From Bacillota bacterium (lineage in GTDB: Bacteria > Bacillota > Negativicutes > Sporomusales > UBA7701), in contig JAEZJM010000012.1 of NCBI GenBank assembly GCA_023415775.1, forward strand, positions 1-38,744: a stretch of DNA of 38,744 nucleotides. Direction: 5' to 3'. The notes below the pieces were generated by a model. That model did not search any database and was not told the origin of the DNA. It saw only the letters and a program-made list of their open reading frames with translations. A program made the position numbers and the translations under genes. Shown piece by piece: positions 1-7,867 of the stretch (positions within the stretch are counted from its first letter, which is position 1; every line of letters starts with the position of its first letter).

Positions 1-1071
1 AACGACATTAAAATTGGCGCCGATTTTGAATTTACTGGCGGGGTCGCTCAGTATGGGCAATCTGCCGCCAACGGGATAAAACTGGCTTTTAAAGAAACGA
101 ACGCAGCCGGAGGGGTTCTGGGTAAGCAACTCACCCTGATTTCGGCTGATAATAAATCCGAGCCGTCTGAATCGGCTAACGCAATTACGAAGTTGATTAC
201 CCAAGATAAGGTTGTCGCGGTGATGGGCCCGGCAGCCAGCTCCAATGTACTGGCAGCGATTCCGGTCGCTCAGGCCAGTAAAATTCCGCTTCTGACTCCG
301 ACCGGTACAAATCCAAAAATTACAGTGGAAGACGGCAAAGTGAAAGACTATGTCTTCCGGTCCTGTTTTATCGATCCTTTCCAAGGAAAAGTAATGGCCA
401 ATTTTGCGGCGAATACCCTAAAAGCCAAAACGGCCGTGATTTATATCGATTCCTCCTCGGATTATTCGAAGGGGTTAGCGAAGAATTTTGAAGAGGCCTT
501 TACCCAAAAGGGCGGCAGTGTTGTTGCAAAAGAGGCTTTCCTGCAAAAAGACCAGGACTTCAGGGCTACGCTGACCAAAATAAAAGCGTTAAATCCGGAT
601 GTGATTTATCTTCCTGCGTATTACGAGGAAGTAGCCAAGATTATTAAGCAAGCCCGGGATATGGGCATCACTGTGCCGATTCTTGGCACCGACGGATGGG
701 ATTCGCCGAAACTGGTCGAAATTGCCGGCGCAGCAGCCACTAACAATACATTTTTTACCAACCACTACTCCGCACAAGACAAAGATCCTAGAGTGCAAAA
801 ATTCGTAGAGGCTTACAAAAAAGAATATGGCCAAAACCCCGACGCGCTCGCCGTGCTTGGATATGATGGAGCGTTGATGATGATTGACGCTATTAAGCGG
901 GCGAACAGTACAGACCCGGCCAAGATCAAGGAAGCGCTTGCCCAGACGAGCAATCTTCAGGTGGTTAGCGGCGTACTTTCGCTTGACGCCAATCATGATC
1001 CCGTGAAAAGCGCTGTCATTATCGAAATGAAAGACGGTGCGCAGACATTCCGGGAAAAAATTAATCCCTGA
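1..1071 (+). CDS. Branched-chain amino acid ABC transporter substrate-binding protein (5' end outside window)
   Basis: The frame is open from the first base, so the signal peptide and N-terminus are outside the window; 356 residues are visible. It opens with IKIGADFEFTGGVAQYGQSA, the typical start of the mature LivJ/LivK (type I periplasmic binding, Peripla_BP_6) fold. Family-typical stretches follow: VMGPAASSNV, KIPLLTPTGTNP, a central GTDGWDSPKLVEIAG hinge-lobe segment and YDGALMMIDAIKRA near the C-terminus. Such proteins capture leucine, isoleucine, valine or related amino acids outside the membrane and deliver them to LivHMGF permease/ATPases. No permease genes follow; a strong terminator ends the transcript, so this is the last or only gene of its unit. 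The ligand cannot be told from sequence. Family assignment is firm. Confidence 0.93.
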   Translation, partial: NDIKIGADFEFTGGVAQYGQSAANGIKLAFKETNAAGGVLGKQLTLISADNKSEPSESANAITKLITQDKVVAVMGPAASSNVLAAIPVAQASKIPLLTPTGTNPKITVEDGKVKDYVFRSCFIDPFQGKVMANFAANTLKAKTAVIYIDSSSDYSKGLAKNFEEAFTQKGGSVVAKEAFLQKDQDFRATLTKIKALNPDVIYLPAYYEEVAKIIKQARDMGITVPILGTDGWDSPKLVEIAGAAATNNTFFTNHYSAQDKDPRVQKFVEAYKKEYGQNPDALAVLGYDGALMMIDAIKRANSTDPAKIKEALAQTSNLQVVSGVLSLDANHDPVKSAVIIEMKDGAQTFREKINP

Positions 1072-1112
1072 TTAAAACAATTCTATTCTAGTCGTAGTCA
1101 CCATTACGAAAG

Positions 1113-1162
1113 GCCGCAGGAGGTTTATCCCTCCTGCGGCTATATTTTGTCAGCGTTTTTTT
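1113..1162 (+). terminator. Rho-independent terminator after the binding-protein gene
   Basis: The arms GCCGCAGGAGG (1113-1123) and CCTCCTGCGGC (1130-1140) pair perfectly over 11 bp with a short loop. A T-rich tail follows, including a run of seven T at about 1156-1162. Confidence 0.9.
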
Positions 1163-1240
1163 AATCCTGGCCTATCGCATATCGTATCAAATAACAAGAA
1201 GTCTAGTTAGGCCAAATGGTCCTCAGCCCCGGCCGATTCC

Positions 1241-1249
1241 TGGTATAAT
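1241..1249 (+). promoter_or_regulatory. Extended -10 promoter for torD-moeA
   Basis: TGGTATAAT is a perfect TATAAT (1244-1249) preceded by TGn. No good -35 box lies 16-18 bp upstream, which suits an extended -10 promoter. Transcription would begin near 1256 and give a leader of about 120 nt before torD. Confidence 0.6.
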
Positions 1250-1263
1250 AATTTGATTATGGC

Positions 1264-1344
1264 ACCATTACTATCCCGCGCAGGAAACGGCCCGCCCTCC
1301 AGCCGAGAGGGCAGGATGAAACGGGGCGGGTGGCGAAAGATGGT
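1264..1344 (+). promoter_or_regulatory. Structured 5' leader of torD-moeA, candidate molybdenum cofactor riboswitch
   Basis: The RNA can close with ACCATT (1264-1269) pairing GATGGT (1339-1344). Inside, GCCCTC (1294-1299) pairs GAGGGC (1307-1312) with a 7-nt loop, and CCCGCC (1291-1296) can alternatively pair GGCGGG (1325-1330). Purine-rich AGGAAACG (1282-1289) and AGGATGAAACG (1313-1323) flank the inner helix symmetrically. The downstream genes serve molybdoenzymes, the usual setting of the Moco/Tuco (RF01055) riboswitch. Pairings are seen directly; the class is an inference from context, and I cannot run the covariance model. Confidence 0.4.
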
Positions 1345-1375
1345 AAGTGAAAGCTATCGCATAAGGAGTGGCGGG

Positions 1376-1996
1376 ATGGATAAATTAGCATACAGAAAAG
1401 GCGTTCTGGCAATTTTGGCCGATTTGATGCAGGCACCCACCGACGCGCTTGTGGACGAGCTGCCTGAGGCGGTCAAATACCTTCGCGATGCGTTTGTTGC
1501 GCTCGATTATCCCGTGCCGCTGCTGGCCTACAACGATTGGCCGCGGCTGGCCGGCGACCGCGAGACCATCGCGCGGGCGTACAATCAGAGTTTTATCTTC
1601 CCGCCGGAAAGCCGGGTGGTGCCGGTGGAATCGGTATATCGGCAATGGACGGCCGACAGCGGCGCCCAGGTGCCCTTCGCCAAAGAGAAAGGCTATCTGA
1701 TGAGCGACGCCGCACTGCACATGAAGGCACTCTACGAAAAATACGGCCTGGAGATGCCCCCTGATTTCGGCGCCACACCCGACCATCTCGGGCTCGAACT
1801 CGAGTTCGCCGCTTTTTTGCTGGAGAACGAAACGGCCGAGCGTCAGGCGATATTCTGGCGGGAACATCTCGACTGGGTCGACGAGCTTTCCGCAGAGGCG
1901 GAAAATACCGGCATACCCTTGTTCTACCGTCAGGTGCTCAGGGTAATAGCCGTTTTCCTCCGCGCCGACCGGGAAAGCTATGAACAGATTACTTGA
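1376..1996 (+). CDS. TorD/DmsD-family molybdoenzyme chaperone
   Basis: The 206-residue protein has the size and helical make-up of the TorD/DmsD/NarJ family. These cytoplasmic chaperones bind the twin-arginine signal and apoenzyme of molybdoenzymes and hold them for cofactor loading before Tat export. The family hallmark is visible in the second half: PPDFGATPDHLGLELEFAAF, matching the conserved P-DH-x3-E-L-x-F core. The ATG at 1376 follows AAGGAG (1363-1368) by 7 nt; the frame is open further upstream, but that region is the structured leader. moeA starts 15 nt downstream, so the two are cotranscribed. No molybdoenzyme structural gene is in the window, so the client is unknown. Confidence 0.85.
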   Translation: MDKLAYRKGVLAILADLMQAPTDALVDELPEAVKYLRDAFVALDYPVPLLAYNDWPRLAGDRETIARAYNQSFIFPPESRVVPVESVYRQWTADSGAQVPFAKEKGYLMSDAALHMKALYEKYGLEMPPDFGATPDHLGLELEFAAFLLENETAERQAIFWREHLDWVDELSAEAENTGIPLFYRQVLRVIAVFLRADRESYEQIT

Positions 1997-2011
1997 TTGG
2001 AGGTGAGCCGT

Positions 2012-3226
2012 ATGGCTGTTTCCCTGGATATGGCTCAAGATAAACTGCTCAAGGCCGTCCGGGCGCTAGCCGCCGAGGAGGTTGCGCTGGCGGATTGCTG
2101 GCGGCGGGTGCTGGCCGACGAAGTCGTGGCTGACGCCGACTTTCCGCCCTTCGACAGATCCCCGCTTGACGGCTATGCGCTAATCGCCGCCGACGTGGCT
2201 GAGGCCGTTCCGGAGCGGCCGGTCGTGCTCGAGGTAGTCGACGACATTCCGGCCGGCAGCGTGCCGCGGGTCGCGGTGCGGCCAGGTACGGCCGCCAAAA
2301 TAATGACCGGAGCGCCGGTGCCGGAAGGCGCCACAGGCGTGGTTCGGCGGGAAGATGTCCGCGAGGAGGAAGGGCGGGCGACCGTCTTTGCCGGCGCCGG
2401 AGTGGCCGCAAACCTCTGCCGGCGCGGCGAGGAGATCGCCGCCGGCGAAAAAGTGATCGCCGCCGGAACGGTTGTCAACGCAGGTGTTATGGGGCTGCTG
2501 GCCTTGCTAGGGGTTTCCCGCCCACGGGTGTTCAAACGGCCGCGGGTTGCCCTGCTGGCCACCGGCAGCGAGGTTACCGATATCGAGGCGCCGCTGCCTC
2601 CGGGCGCTATCCGCAATTCCAACAGCTATATGCTCGCCGCCCAGGTGCGCGACGCCGGCGCCGAACCGATCATGTTCGGCATCGCCCGCGACGAGGTGGC
2701 CGTGATTACTTCCCGGCTATCGGCCGCCGCAGCCTGCGACCTGATCGTGACTACCGGCGGCGTTTCCGCCGGCGACTACGACCTCCTCGCCGACGTTTAC
2801 CGGGAGCTGGGCATCAACGTCATGTTCGAGCGGGTGGGAATAAAGCCGGGCATGCCGGTGTTGGCCGGCCACAAGGACGGCAAGCTTTACGTCGGGCTGT
2901 CCGGCAACCCCGCTGCGGCCAGCGTGGCATTCGAGCAGATCGTCCGTCCGGCGCTGCTCAAAATGGCCGGCAGAAGCGATTGGTGGCGGCCGCGGGCCAA
3001 AGCGCTACTGACCGCGCCTTTCACGAAAACTTCGGGAGCGACGCGGTTCGTCTGGGCCAGTTGCCGTCCGGCGAACGGAGGCCTGACCGTCGAACCGATG
3101 CCGCTGCAAGGGAACGGGATGCTCAAATCTGCGGTGACCGCCAACGCCATGATCGTCATTCCGGCCGGTAGTCCGCCCCTGGCCGCCGGCAGCACCGTGG
3201 AAGTCTGTTTGCTGGCCGACCTATAA
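2012..3226 (+). CDS. moeA: Molybdopterin molybdenumtransferase MoeA
   Basis: This 404-residue protein inserts molybdate into adenylylated molybdopterin to make Moco. MoeA_N (about 5-170) carries PPFDRSPLDGYA (45-56), with the conserved Asp/Asp-Gly-Tyr-Ala core, and KIMTGAPVPEGA. The MoCF-binding domain (about 178-315) carries LLATGSEV and TTGGVSAGDYD (247-257). PGMPVLAG and GLSGNPAAA follow, then the beta-barrel MoeA_C domain (about 325-400). The ATG at 2012 is preceded by GGAGGTGAG (1999-2007). Spacing behind the torD homologue indicates one operon, consistent with coordinated cofactor synthesis and enzyme maturation. All family hallmarks are intact. Confidence 0.96.
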   Translation: MAVSLDMAQDKLLKAVRALAAEEVALADCWRRVLADEVVADADFPPFDRSPLDGYALIAADVAEAVPERPVVLEVVDDIPAGSVPRVAVRPGTAAKIMTGAPVPEGATGVVRREDVREEEGRATVFAGAGVAANLCRRGEEIAAGEKVIAAGTVVNAGVMGLLALLGVSRPRVFKRPRVALLATGSEVTDIEAPLPPGAIRNSNSYMLAAQVRDAGAEPIMFGIARDEVAVITSRLSAAAACDLIVTTGGVSAGDYDLLADVYRELGINVMFERVGIKPGMPVLAGHKDGKLYVGLSGNPAAASVAFEQIVRPALLKMAGRSDWWRPRAKALLTAPFTKTSGATRFVWASCRPANGGLTVEPMPLQGNGMLKSAVTANAMIVIPAGSPPLAAGSTVEVCLLADL

Positions 3227-3280
3227 ACATTTTCTGATGTAGAAATAAGAAAATCGATACAGCCAATTCCGAGCGATTTA

Positions 3281-3310
3281 TTGACTTTAAACAAGCGGTC
3301 AACATACAAT
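3281..3310 (+). promoter_or_regulatory. SigmaA promoter for the CoA-disulfide reductase gene
   Basis: TTGACT (3281-3286) and TACAAT (3305-3310) are separated by 18 bp, in the gap between moeA and the next start codon. The gene is therefore probably transcribed separately from torD-moeA. Confidence 0.6.
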
Positions 3311-3345
3311 CGAAGGTGAAATCCATCGGCGAAAGGGGTAAATTG

Positions 3346-5025
3346 ATGAATATCGTGATTATCGGCGGCGTCGCCGCCGGGCTTAAGGCTGCGGCCAAAG
3401 CCAGACGCGTCGACCCGGCCGCCCGGATTACCGTGGTTGAAAAAGGCAAGATGATTTCCTACGGGGCGTGCGGGCTGCCCTATTATGTGGCCGGCGACGT
3501 GCAGGACATCAACCAACTGATGACGACCCCAGCCGGCGCGGTGCGCAATCAGGCTTTCTTCAAGAACGTAAAGGACATCGATGTACTGACCGAAACACTG
3601 GCCACCGGTATCGACAGGGCCGCCAAGGAAGTAACCGTCAAAGATCTTGCCAGCGGCGAGGAACGGAAACTGCCCTACGACAAGCTGGTCATCGCCACCG
3701 GCGCCGTACCGGTCAAACCGCCGCTGCCCGGAATAGAGCTTGCAAACGTCTTCCAGCTCTGGCATCCCGACGACGCCAAGGCGGTGCGGGCGGGGCTCGA
3801 ACGGGGCAAGTTCGCGAACGCCGTCATCATCGGCGCCGGCCTTGTGGGGCTGGAAATGGCCGAAGCCCTCAAACTGTGGGAAGTCAACGTCACCGTCATC
3901 GAAATGCAGAACCAGATATTCCCCGCGTTCCTCGACGAGGAAATCGCCGGCTCGGTGGCCAAGTACGCCCGCGAGCAGGGCCTGACCCTCCTGACTGGCG
4001 AAAAGGTCGAAAAATTCACCGGCGACGGAGCGGTGTCGGCCGTAGTCACCGATCAGCGGACCATCCCGGCAGACCTCGTTATCCTCGCCATCGGCGTTCG
4101 TCCGAACGTCGCCCTGGCCAAAAACGCCGGCCTCGCCATCGGCCCGACGGGCGCGATCGCGGTCAACGAAAACCTGCGCACCAACGATCCCGACATCTTC
4201 GCCGGCGGCGACTGCGTTGAAAACACCCACATCATCTCCGGCGAGAAAATCTTCACGCCGATGGGCTCTACGGCCAACAAGCACGGCCGGGTGATCGGCG
4301 ATAACCTGCTCGGCGGCGACGAGAAATTCCGCGGCGTCCTCGGCACGGTCGTCGTCAAAGTGCTTGACATGAACGTCGGCAAGACCGGCCTGAGCGAACG
4401 GGACGCCAAACGCCTCGGCTACGATTACGTCACCGCCATGGTCGGCGGCCACGACCGGCCCCACTACATGCCGGGGGCCAAACTCATCACCGTCAAACTC
4501 ATCGCCGAGGCCGACACCGGCCGCATCCTCGGCGCCCAGGCCTTCGGCGAGGGCGAAATCGCCAAGCGTATCGACATCGTCGCCACCGCCATCACCCTCG
4601 GGGGTACGGTCGGCGACCTCTTCGATATCGACGTAGCCTACGCCCCGCCTTTCAACTCGCCGATCGACAACGTCGCGGTCGCCGCGCTGGCCGTTCTCAA
4701 CAAGCTGGCCGGCAGGCTCAAAGGCATCACCTCGCTGACGGCCAAAGAGAAGATCGGTGCGGGCAAAACGGTATTCCTCGACGTCCGCACCCCCGAAGAA
4801 TGCAAACAGCAGGGACGGATTGCCTGCCCGAACGTCAAATACATCCCGCTGGGTCAGCTCCGCAGCCGGCTGGCCGAACTCAACAAGGACGACGAAATCG
4901 TCGCCTTCTGCAAGATCAGCCTCAGGGGCTACGAAGCGGCCCTCATCCTCGAAGGCGAGGACTTCAAGAACGTGCAGGTCATGGAGGGCGGCATCAACGC
5001 CTGGCCCTTCGAATGCGAGAAATAA
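3346..5025 (+). CDS. CoA-disulfide reductase with C-terminal rhodanese domain
   Basis: 559 residues. The N-terminal pyridine nucleotide-disulfide oxidoreductase binds FAD through IVIIGGVAAGLKAA (3-16). It has the single redox Cys of the CoADR/NADH oxidase/persulfide reductase class at C42 in SYGACGLPYY, rather than a CxxxxC pair. A second dinucleotide fold begins at AVIIGAGLVGLEMAE, and the FAD-contacting FAGGDCVE is present. The last ~85 residues are a rhodanese domain (VFLDVRTPEE) with sulfur-carrying Cys in FCKISLRGY. Such fusions reduce CoA-disulfide, CoA-persulfide or polysulfide with NAD(P)H and move sulfane sulfur onto the rhodanese Cys; substrate choice is not readable here. The ATG at 3346 follows AAAGGGG and matches the family N-terminus. 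Confidence 0.92.
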   Translation: MNIVIIGGVAAGLKAAAKARRVDPAARITVVEKGKMISYGACGLPYYVAGDVQDINQLMTTPAGAVRNQAFFKNVKDIDVLTETLATGIDRAAKEVTVKDLASGEERKLPYDKLVIATGAVPVKPPLPGIELANVFQLWHPDDAKAVRAGLERGKFANAVIIGAGLVGLEMAEALKLWEVNVTVIEMQNQIFPAFLDEEIAGSVAKYAREQGLTLLTGEKVEKFTGDGAVSAVVTDQRTIPADLVILAIGVRPNVALAKNAGLAIGPTGAIAVNENLRTNDPDIFAGGDCVENTHIISGEKIFTPMGSTANKHGRVIGDNLLGGDEKFRGVLGTVVVKVLDMNVGKTGLSERDAKRLGYDYVTAMVGGHDRPHYMPGAKLITVKLIAEADTGRILGAQAFGEGEIAKRIDIVATAITLGGTVGDLFDIDVAYAPPFNSPIDNVAVAALAVLNKLAGRLKGITSLTAKEKIGAGKTVFLDVRTPEECKQQGRIACPNVKYIPLGQLRSRLAELNKDDEIVAFCKISLRGYEAALILEGEDFKNVQVMEGGINAWPFECEK

Positions 5026-5044
5026 GCCTGGTTGCACGCAAGAA

Positions 5045-5086
5045 ACACATAAAAAAAGAGCCGTTTGCGGCTCTTTTTTTATGTGT
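5045..5086. terminator. Bidirectional terminator between convergent genes
   Basis: A 19-bp perfect inverted repeat (5045-5063 / 5068-5086) has a TTTG loop. Each arm holds a seven-base A/T run next to GAGCCG/CGGCTC, so both strands give a hairpin with a U tract. The last base of the repeat is also the last base of the minus-strand gene's stop codon. Confidence 0.92.
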
Positions 5087-5553
5087 CAGAAATAAGGCTC
5101 GGTTGCCGGCGTCGCCGGCTGGGGGTCCCAGACGATGGCCGAGGACAGGATGGTGAGGGTCTTCATCTCGGGGGTGTCCTTGACGATATCGAGGACGGCG
5201 GCGCGGAATTCGGGCACCTCCATCAGCTTGAGGATCGCGATCCGCATCTCGGGCGACTGGATGTTCTCCGACAAAGCCTTGACCATCTCCGGCGACTTTA
5301 TCATTTCCGCCAGGCGGGCCTTGCCCTCTGGCGAACGCAGGTAAAGCATGACCTGGTGCTTGACCGCCGCCTGGACTTCGGGGTTGTTGAGGCCGGTTTC
5401 GATGAGCGCCGCGACCATCTTCTGGTCCGGGGCGACGCGCTGACCGATGATGAAGGTATTGAAAAAAATGGCCGCCGTAAGCCATAGCCCCAGGGTGACG
5501 ACGAGCCCGGTGGTTAGCCCGGCCGCCAGCCAGGGCGATAGTTTCTGCAACAC
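5086..5553 (-). CDS. Membrane-anchored protein with ~13-residue Pro-Glu helical repeats (GerD-like?)
   Basis: 155 residues that I cannot assign firmly to a family. One N-terminal membrane segment lies at about 8-36. The rest is predicted helical and carries six Pro-Glu pairs at residues 58, 75, 88, 101, 114 and 128, spaced 17, 13, 13, 13 and 14. Each has the pattern (S/N/V/T)PE, a hydrophobic residue, then an amphipathic helix. The layout (membrane anchor, short helical turns punctuated by Pro) recalls the rope-like spore germination protein GerD, but GerD is a lipoprotein and this protein has no lipobox, so the link is a guess. GTG start with AAAGGAG 8 nt upstream. It lies 56 bp behind the rhomboid gene on the same strand, probably cotranscribed. 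Confidence 0.7.
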   Translation of the reverse strand: MLQKLSPWLAAGLTTGLVVTLGLWLTAAIFFNTFIIGQRVAPDQKMVAALIETGLNNPEVQAAVKHQVMLYLRSPEGKARLAEMIKSPEMVKALSENIQSPEMRIAILKLMEVPEFRAAVLDIVKDTPEMKTLTILSSAIVWDPQPATPATEPYF

Positions 5554-5609
5554 AGCGCCAACTCCTTTGCCGTTTGCAGATAGGTTGGCCGGGAAGAGGC
5601 CCGATTATA

Positions 5610-6269
5610 CTAAGCCCTGACGATTCTGACCACCACGAAACCGGCGACGAAACCGCCGATATGCGCCCACCAGGCGATATTCGCGCCGGCCATGAAGAGG
5701 GCGGCGGCCCCCTGGTAAAGCTGGAGGAAAAACCACAGCGGCAGGAAGAGCAGGGCAGGTATCTGGAGGATGGGGAAGATGGGGAAAAGGGGCACGAGGG
5801 TAGCGATGCGCGCCCGCGGGAAAAGCATGAGATAGCCGCCCAGCACGCCGGAAATGGCGCCGCTGGCCCCGACCGTGGGGATGGTGGAGCCGGGGTCGAC
5901 GACGATCTGGGCCGCATTAGCGATTACGCCGCACAGAATATAGAAAAGGAGAAAGCGGATTTTGCCCAGCTTGTCTTCGATATTATCGCCGAAGATCCAC
6001 AGATACCACATATTGCCGAGGATGTGCATCCAGCCGCCGTGGAGAAAGAGATTGGCGAAGAGCGGCGCATAGGTTGCTGGCTGCAAGGGCTCGCGGACCA
6101 GCCGGGCGATAAAATCCGCCGGCACGAGGCCCCAGGTATTGATGAATTTGCCCAGCGCGGCGTCGCTGAGGATCAGTTCCTGATAGAAAATAAAAAAGTT
6201 GGCGACGATGAGGGCAACGGTTACCAGCGGCCATGCGCGGGACGGAATGTTATCGCGGAGGGGAAACAC
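5610..6269 (-). CDS. Rhomboid-family intramembrane serine protease
   Basis: 219 residues with six or seven hydrophobic segments. The catalytic Ser is S136 in GASGAISG, the partner His is H203 in WWAHIGGFVAG, and the oxyanion/L1-region motif HGGWMHILGNMWYLWIFGD lies at 77-95. All active-site residues are present, so it should cleave membrane-embedded substrates; none can be named. A GTG start follows a strong AGGAGGT site. It is divergent from splB across a 126-bp gap and leads a probable two-gene minus-strand unit with the repeat-containing membrane protein. Confidence 0.93.
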   Translation of the reverse strand: MFPLRDNIPSRAWPLVTVALIVANFFIFYQELILSDAALGKFINTWGLVPADFIARLVREPLQPATYAPLFANLFLHGGWMHILGNMWYLWIFGDNIEDKLGKIRFLLFYILCGVIANAAQIVVDPGSTIPTVGASGAISGVLGGYLMLFPRARIATLVPLFPIFPILQIPALLFLPLWFFLQLYQGAAALFMAGANIAWWAHIGGFVAGFVVVRIVRA

Positions 6270-6395
6270 AGATCGAACCTCCTGTCAGGATACTTATTAA
6301 TATTCTATAGCTCTGCCCGCGCTTTCGCCAGTGCTGATGGAAATTTTCCCGCGAGGGGATACTATTAGCGAAAAAAACGCGCAAGGGGTGGACGC

Positions 6396-7421
6396 ATGCA
6401 ACGTTTCGTTCCCGCAAGGGCCTATTTCGAGCCGGCCGCCTTCGATTATCCCCTGGGGCGCAAGCTGTACGACAGCCTGCGGGCGATGAACGTGCCGGTC
6501 CAACTGACCGGCTCGCATAACCGCGTGACCGGCCTGCCTGGCAAAACCGCGGGCGAGGCCTACCGCGAGGCCAAGCGGACGCTCGTGGTCGGGGTGAGAA
6601 AAAGCGCCGACTTCGCGACCTGCAAGCCGTCGGCACACTATCAGCTGCCGCTCAACACCAGTTGTCCGGGCATGTGCGAATACTGCTATCTAGCCACCAC
6701 CCTGGGCCGGCGGCCGTATATGAGGGTGTACGTGAATATCGCGGAAATACTGGCCACAGCCGGGGAATATATGGCGGCGCGAGCTCCGGAAATAACCGTA
6801 TTCGAGGGGGCGGCAACCTCCGACCCCGTCCCCACCGAATACCTCACCGGTCTTTTGCGCACCACCATCGAGTATTTCGGCCGCGAGCCCCTGGGAAGGT
6901 TCCGCTTTGTCACCAAGCACGTCGATGTGGCGCCGCTCTTGAACGCCGCGCATAACTGCCACACCCGCTTTCGCTTCAGCCTCAACGCCGCGGCCGTCAT
7001 CCGTCAGTACGAGCACCGTACCCCAGGCCTGGCGGAAAGGGTGGCTGCGGCTGCGCAGGTGGCCGGGGCAGGGTACCCGTTGGGCTTCATCGTCGCCCCC
7101 ATCTTTCGCTACCCCGCATGGCAGGAAGATTACGGCGCCCTCTTCCGCAGTCTGGCCGAAGCCCTGCCGGAGGCGGCCGCCCATAGCCTGACCTTCGAAT
7201 TCATCACCCATCGCTTCACCAAACGGGCCAAAGCCAACATCGCCGCCATCTTCCCCGAAACCGGCCTGCCCATGGACGAGGAAGAACGCAAATACAAATT
7301 CGGCCAGTTCGGCTACGGCAAATACGTCTATGACCCCGACACGACGCGGGCCATCCGCGAATTCATGGGCGAACAGGTAGATAAGTATTTTCCGGCGGCC
7401 AAGGTGGAATATTTCGTATAA
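6396..7421 (+). CDS. splB: Spore photoproduct lyase
   Basis: A 341-residue radical SAM enzyme that reverses the UV-induced thymine dimer 5-thyminyl-5,6-dihydrothymine during germination. The cluster motif CPGMCEYCYL gives C90, C94 and C97, the same CxxxCxxC spacing as the Bacillus enzyme. Other conserved stretches are GKTAGEAYREAKRTLVVGVR, RFRFVTKHVD, LGFIVAPIF, FEFITHRFTKRAK and the C-terminal KVEYFV. The oddity is FEGAATSDP: where the Bacillus enzymes have the H-donor Cys (C141 in B. subtilis), this protein has Ala140, while it has a Cys at residue 76 (ATCKPSA). ATG start with AAGGGG 8 nt upstream. A possible SigG -10 (GATACTA, 6358-6364) is weak. Monocistronic. Confidence 0.95.
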   Translation: MQRFVPARAYFEPAAFDYPLGRKLYDSLRAMNVPVQLTGSHNRVTGLPGKTAGEAYREAKRTLVVGVRKSADFATCKPSAHYQLPLNTSCPGMCEYCYLATTLGRRPYMRVYVNIAEILATAGEYMAARAPEITVFEGAATSDPVPTEYLTGLLRTTIEYFGREPLGRFRFVTKHVDVAPLLNAAHNCHTRFRFSLNAAAVIRQYEHRTPGLAERVAAAAQVAGAGYPLGFIVAPIFRYPAWQEDYGALFRSLAEALPEAAAHSLTFEFITHRFTKRAKANIAAIFPETGLPMDEEERKYKFGQFGYGKYVYDPDTTRAIREFMGEQVDKYFPAAKVEYFV

Positions 7422-7425
7422 AAAA

Positions 7426-7451
7426 GAAGCCCTTGCGTTAGCAAGGGCTTC
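7426..7451. terminator. Terminator shared by splB and the YckD-like gene
   Basis: GAAGCCCTTGC (7426-7436) and GCAAGGGCTTC (7441-7451) form an 11-bp perfect stem with a GTTA loop. On the minus strand it is followed by a run of T, making a strong terminator for the YckD-like gene. On the plus strand only CTCTTC follows, so termination of splB is weaker. Confidence 0.85.
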
Positions 7452-7462
7452 CTCTTCAGTTG

Positions 7463-7867
7463 CTACTGGTTGGCGGCCGGCTGCTGCGGCTGCTGTAAGC
7501 AGGGCCCGCGGCCGCCCTGGCCGAAGCCGGGGCCTTTGCCCATCCCATGACCTCTGCCGAAGCCTTTGCCCATCATGCCGGGGCCGTACCCCTGGCTCAT
7601 GTGCTCTTTCATCCAGGCGATGCGCTGGTCGGCCTGTTCCTGGGTCATGTAGCCGAAGTCGACGTATTTTTGCATGATCTCTTTTCGGGTCTCGAACATC
7701 TTGTCATAGAGCGGGGCGAGTTCCTTCTTCTGCTCGTCGGTCAGAGTAATGGCCTGGCGCTGCGGGCCGGGAGGCGGATTCTGGGCGGGGGCGGCGCTCA
7801 CGACAAGCGAGGCGGCTACCACCAGGACCATTGCTACGAGGGTTACATAGGCGATTGTTTTTTTCAT
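7463..7867 (-). CDS. Secreted DUF2680 (YckD-like) protein with Gly/Met/His tail
   Basis: 134 residues. A Sec signal peptide (about 1-26) ends near VVSAAPA. Then comes ITLTDEQKKELAPLYDKMFETR followed by MTQEQADQRIAWMKEHM, which is the DUF2680 pattern known from B. subtilis YckD. The C-terminal third is low complexity, rich in Gly, Met, His and Arg (GPGMMGKGFGRGHGMGKGPG), with one Cys. Met/His-rich exported tails sometimes bind metal, but that is inference. ATG start with AGGAGGA upstream. Function of the family is unknown. Transcribed alone, convergent with splB. Confidence 0.85.
   Translation of the reverse strand: MKKTIAYVTLVAMVLVVAASLVVSAAPAQNPPPGPQRQAITLTDEQKKELAPLYDKMFETRKEIMQKYVDFGYMTQEQADQRIAWMKEHMSQGYGPGMMGKGFGRGHGMGKGPGFGQGGRGPCLQQPQQPAANQ

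Noticed and set aside
1256..1375. Cyclic-di-GMP riboswitch in the torD leader
   Set aside because: The conserved GEMM blocks and GNRA tetraloop/receptor arrangement are not present.
2887..5037. A 716-codon minus-strand open frame antisense to moeA and the CoA-disulfide reductase
   Set aside because: It is a shadow of the GC-rich plus-strand genes: composition is Asp/Gly/Val-rich without domains, there is no RBS, and it runs through the terminator at 5045-5086.
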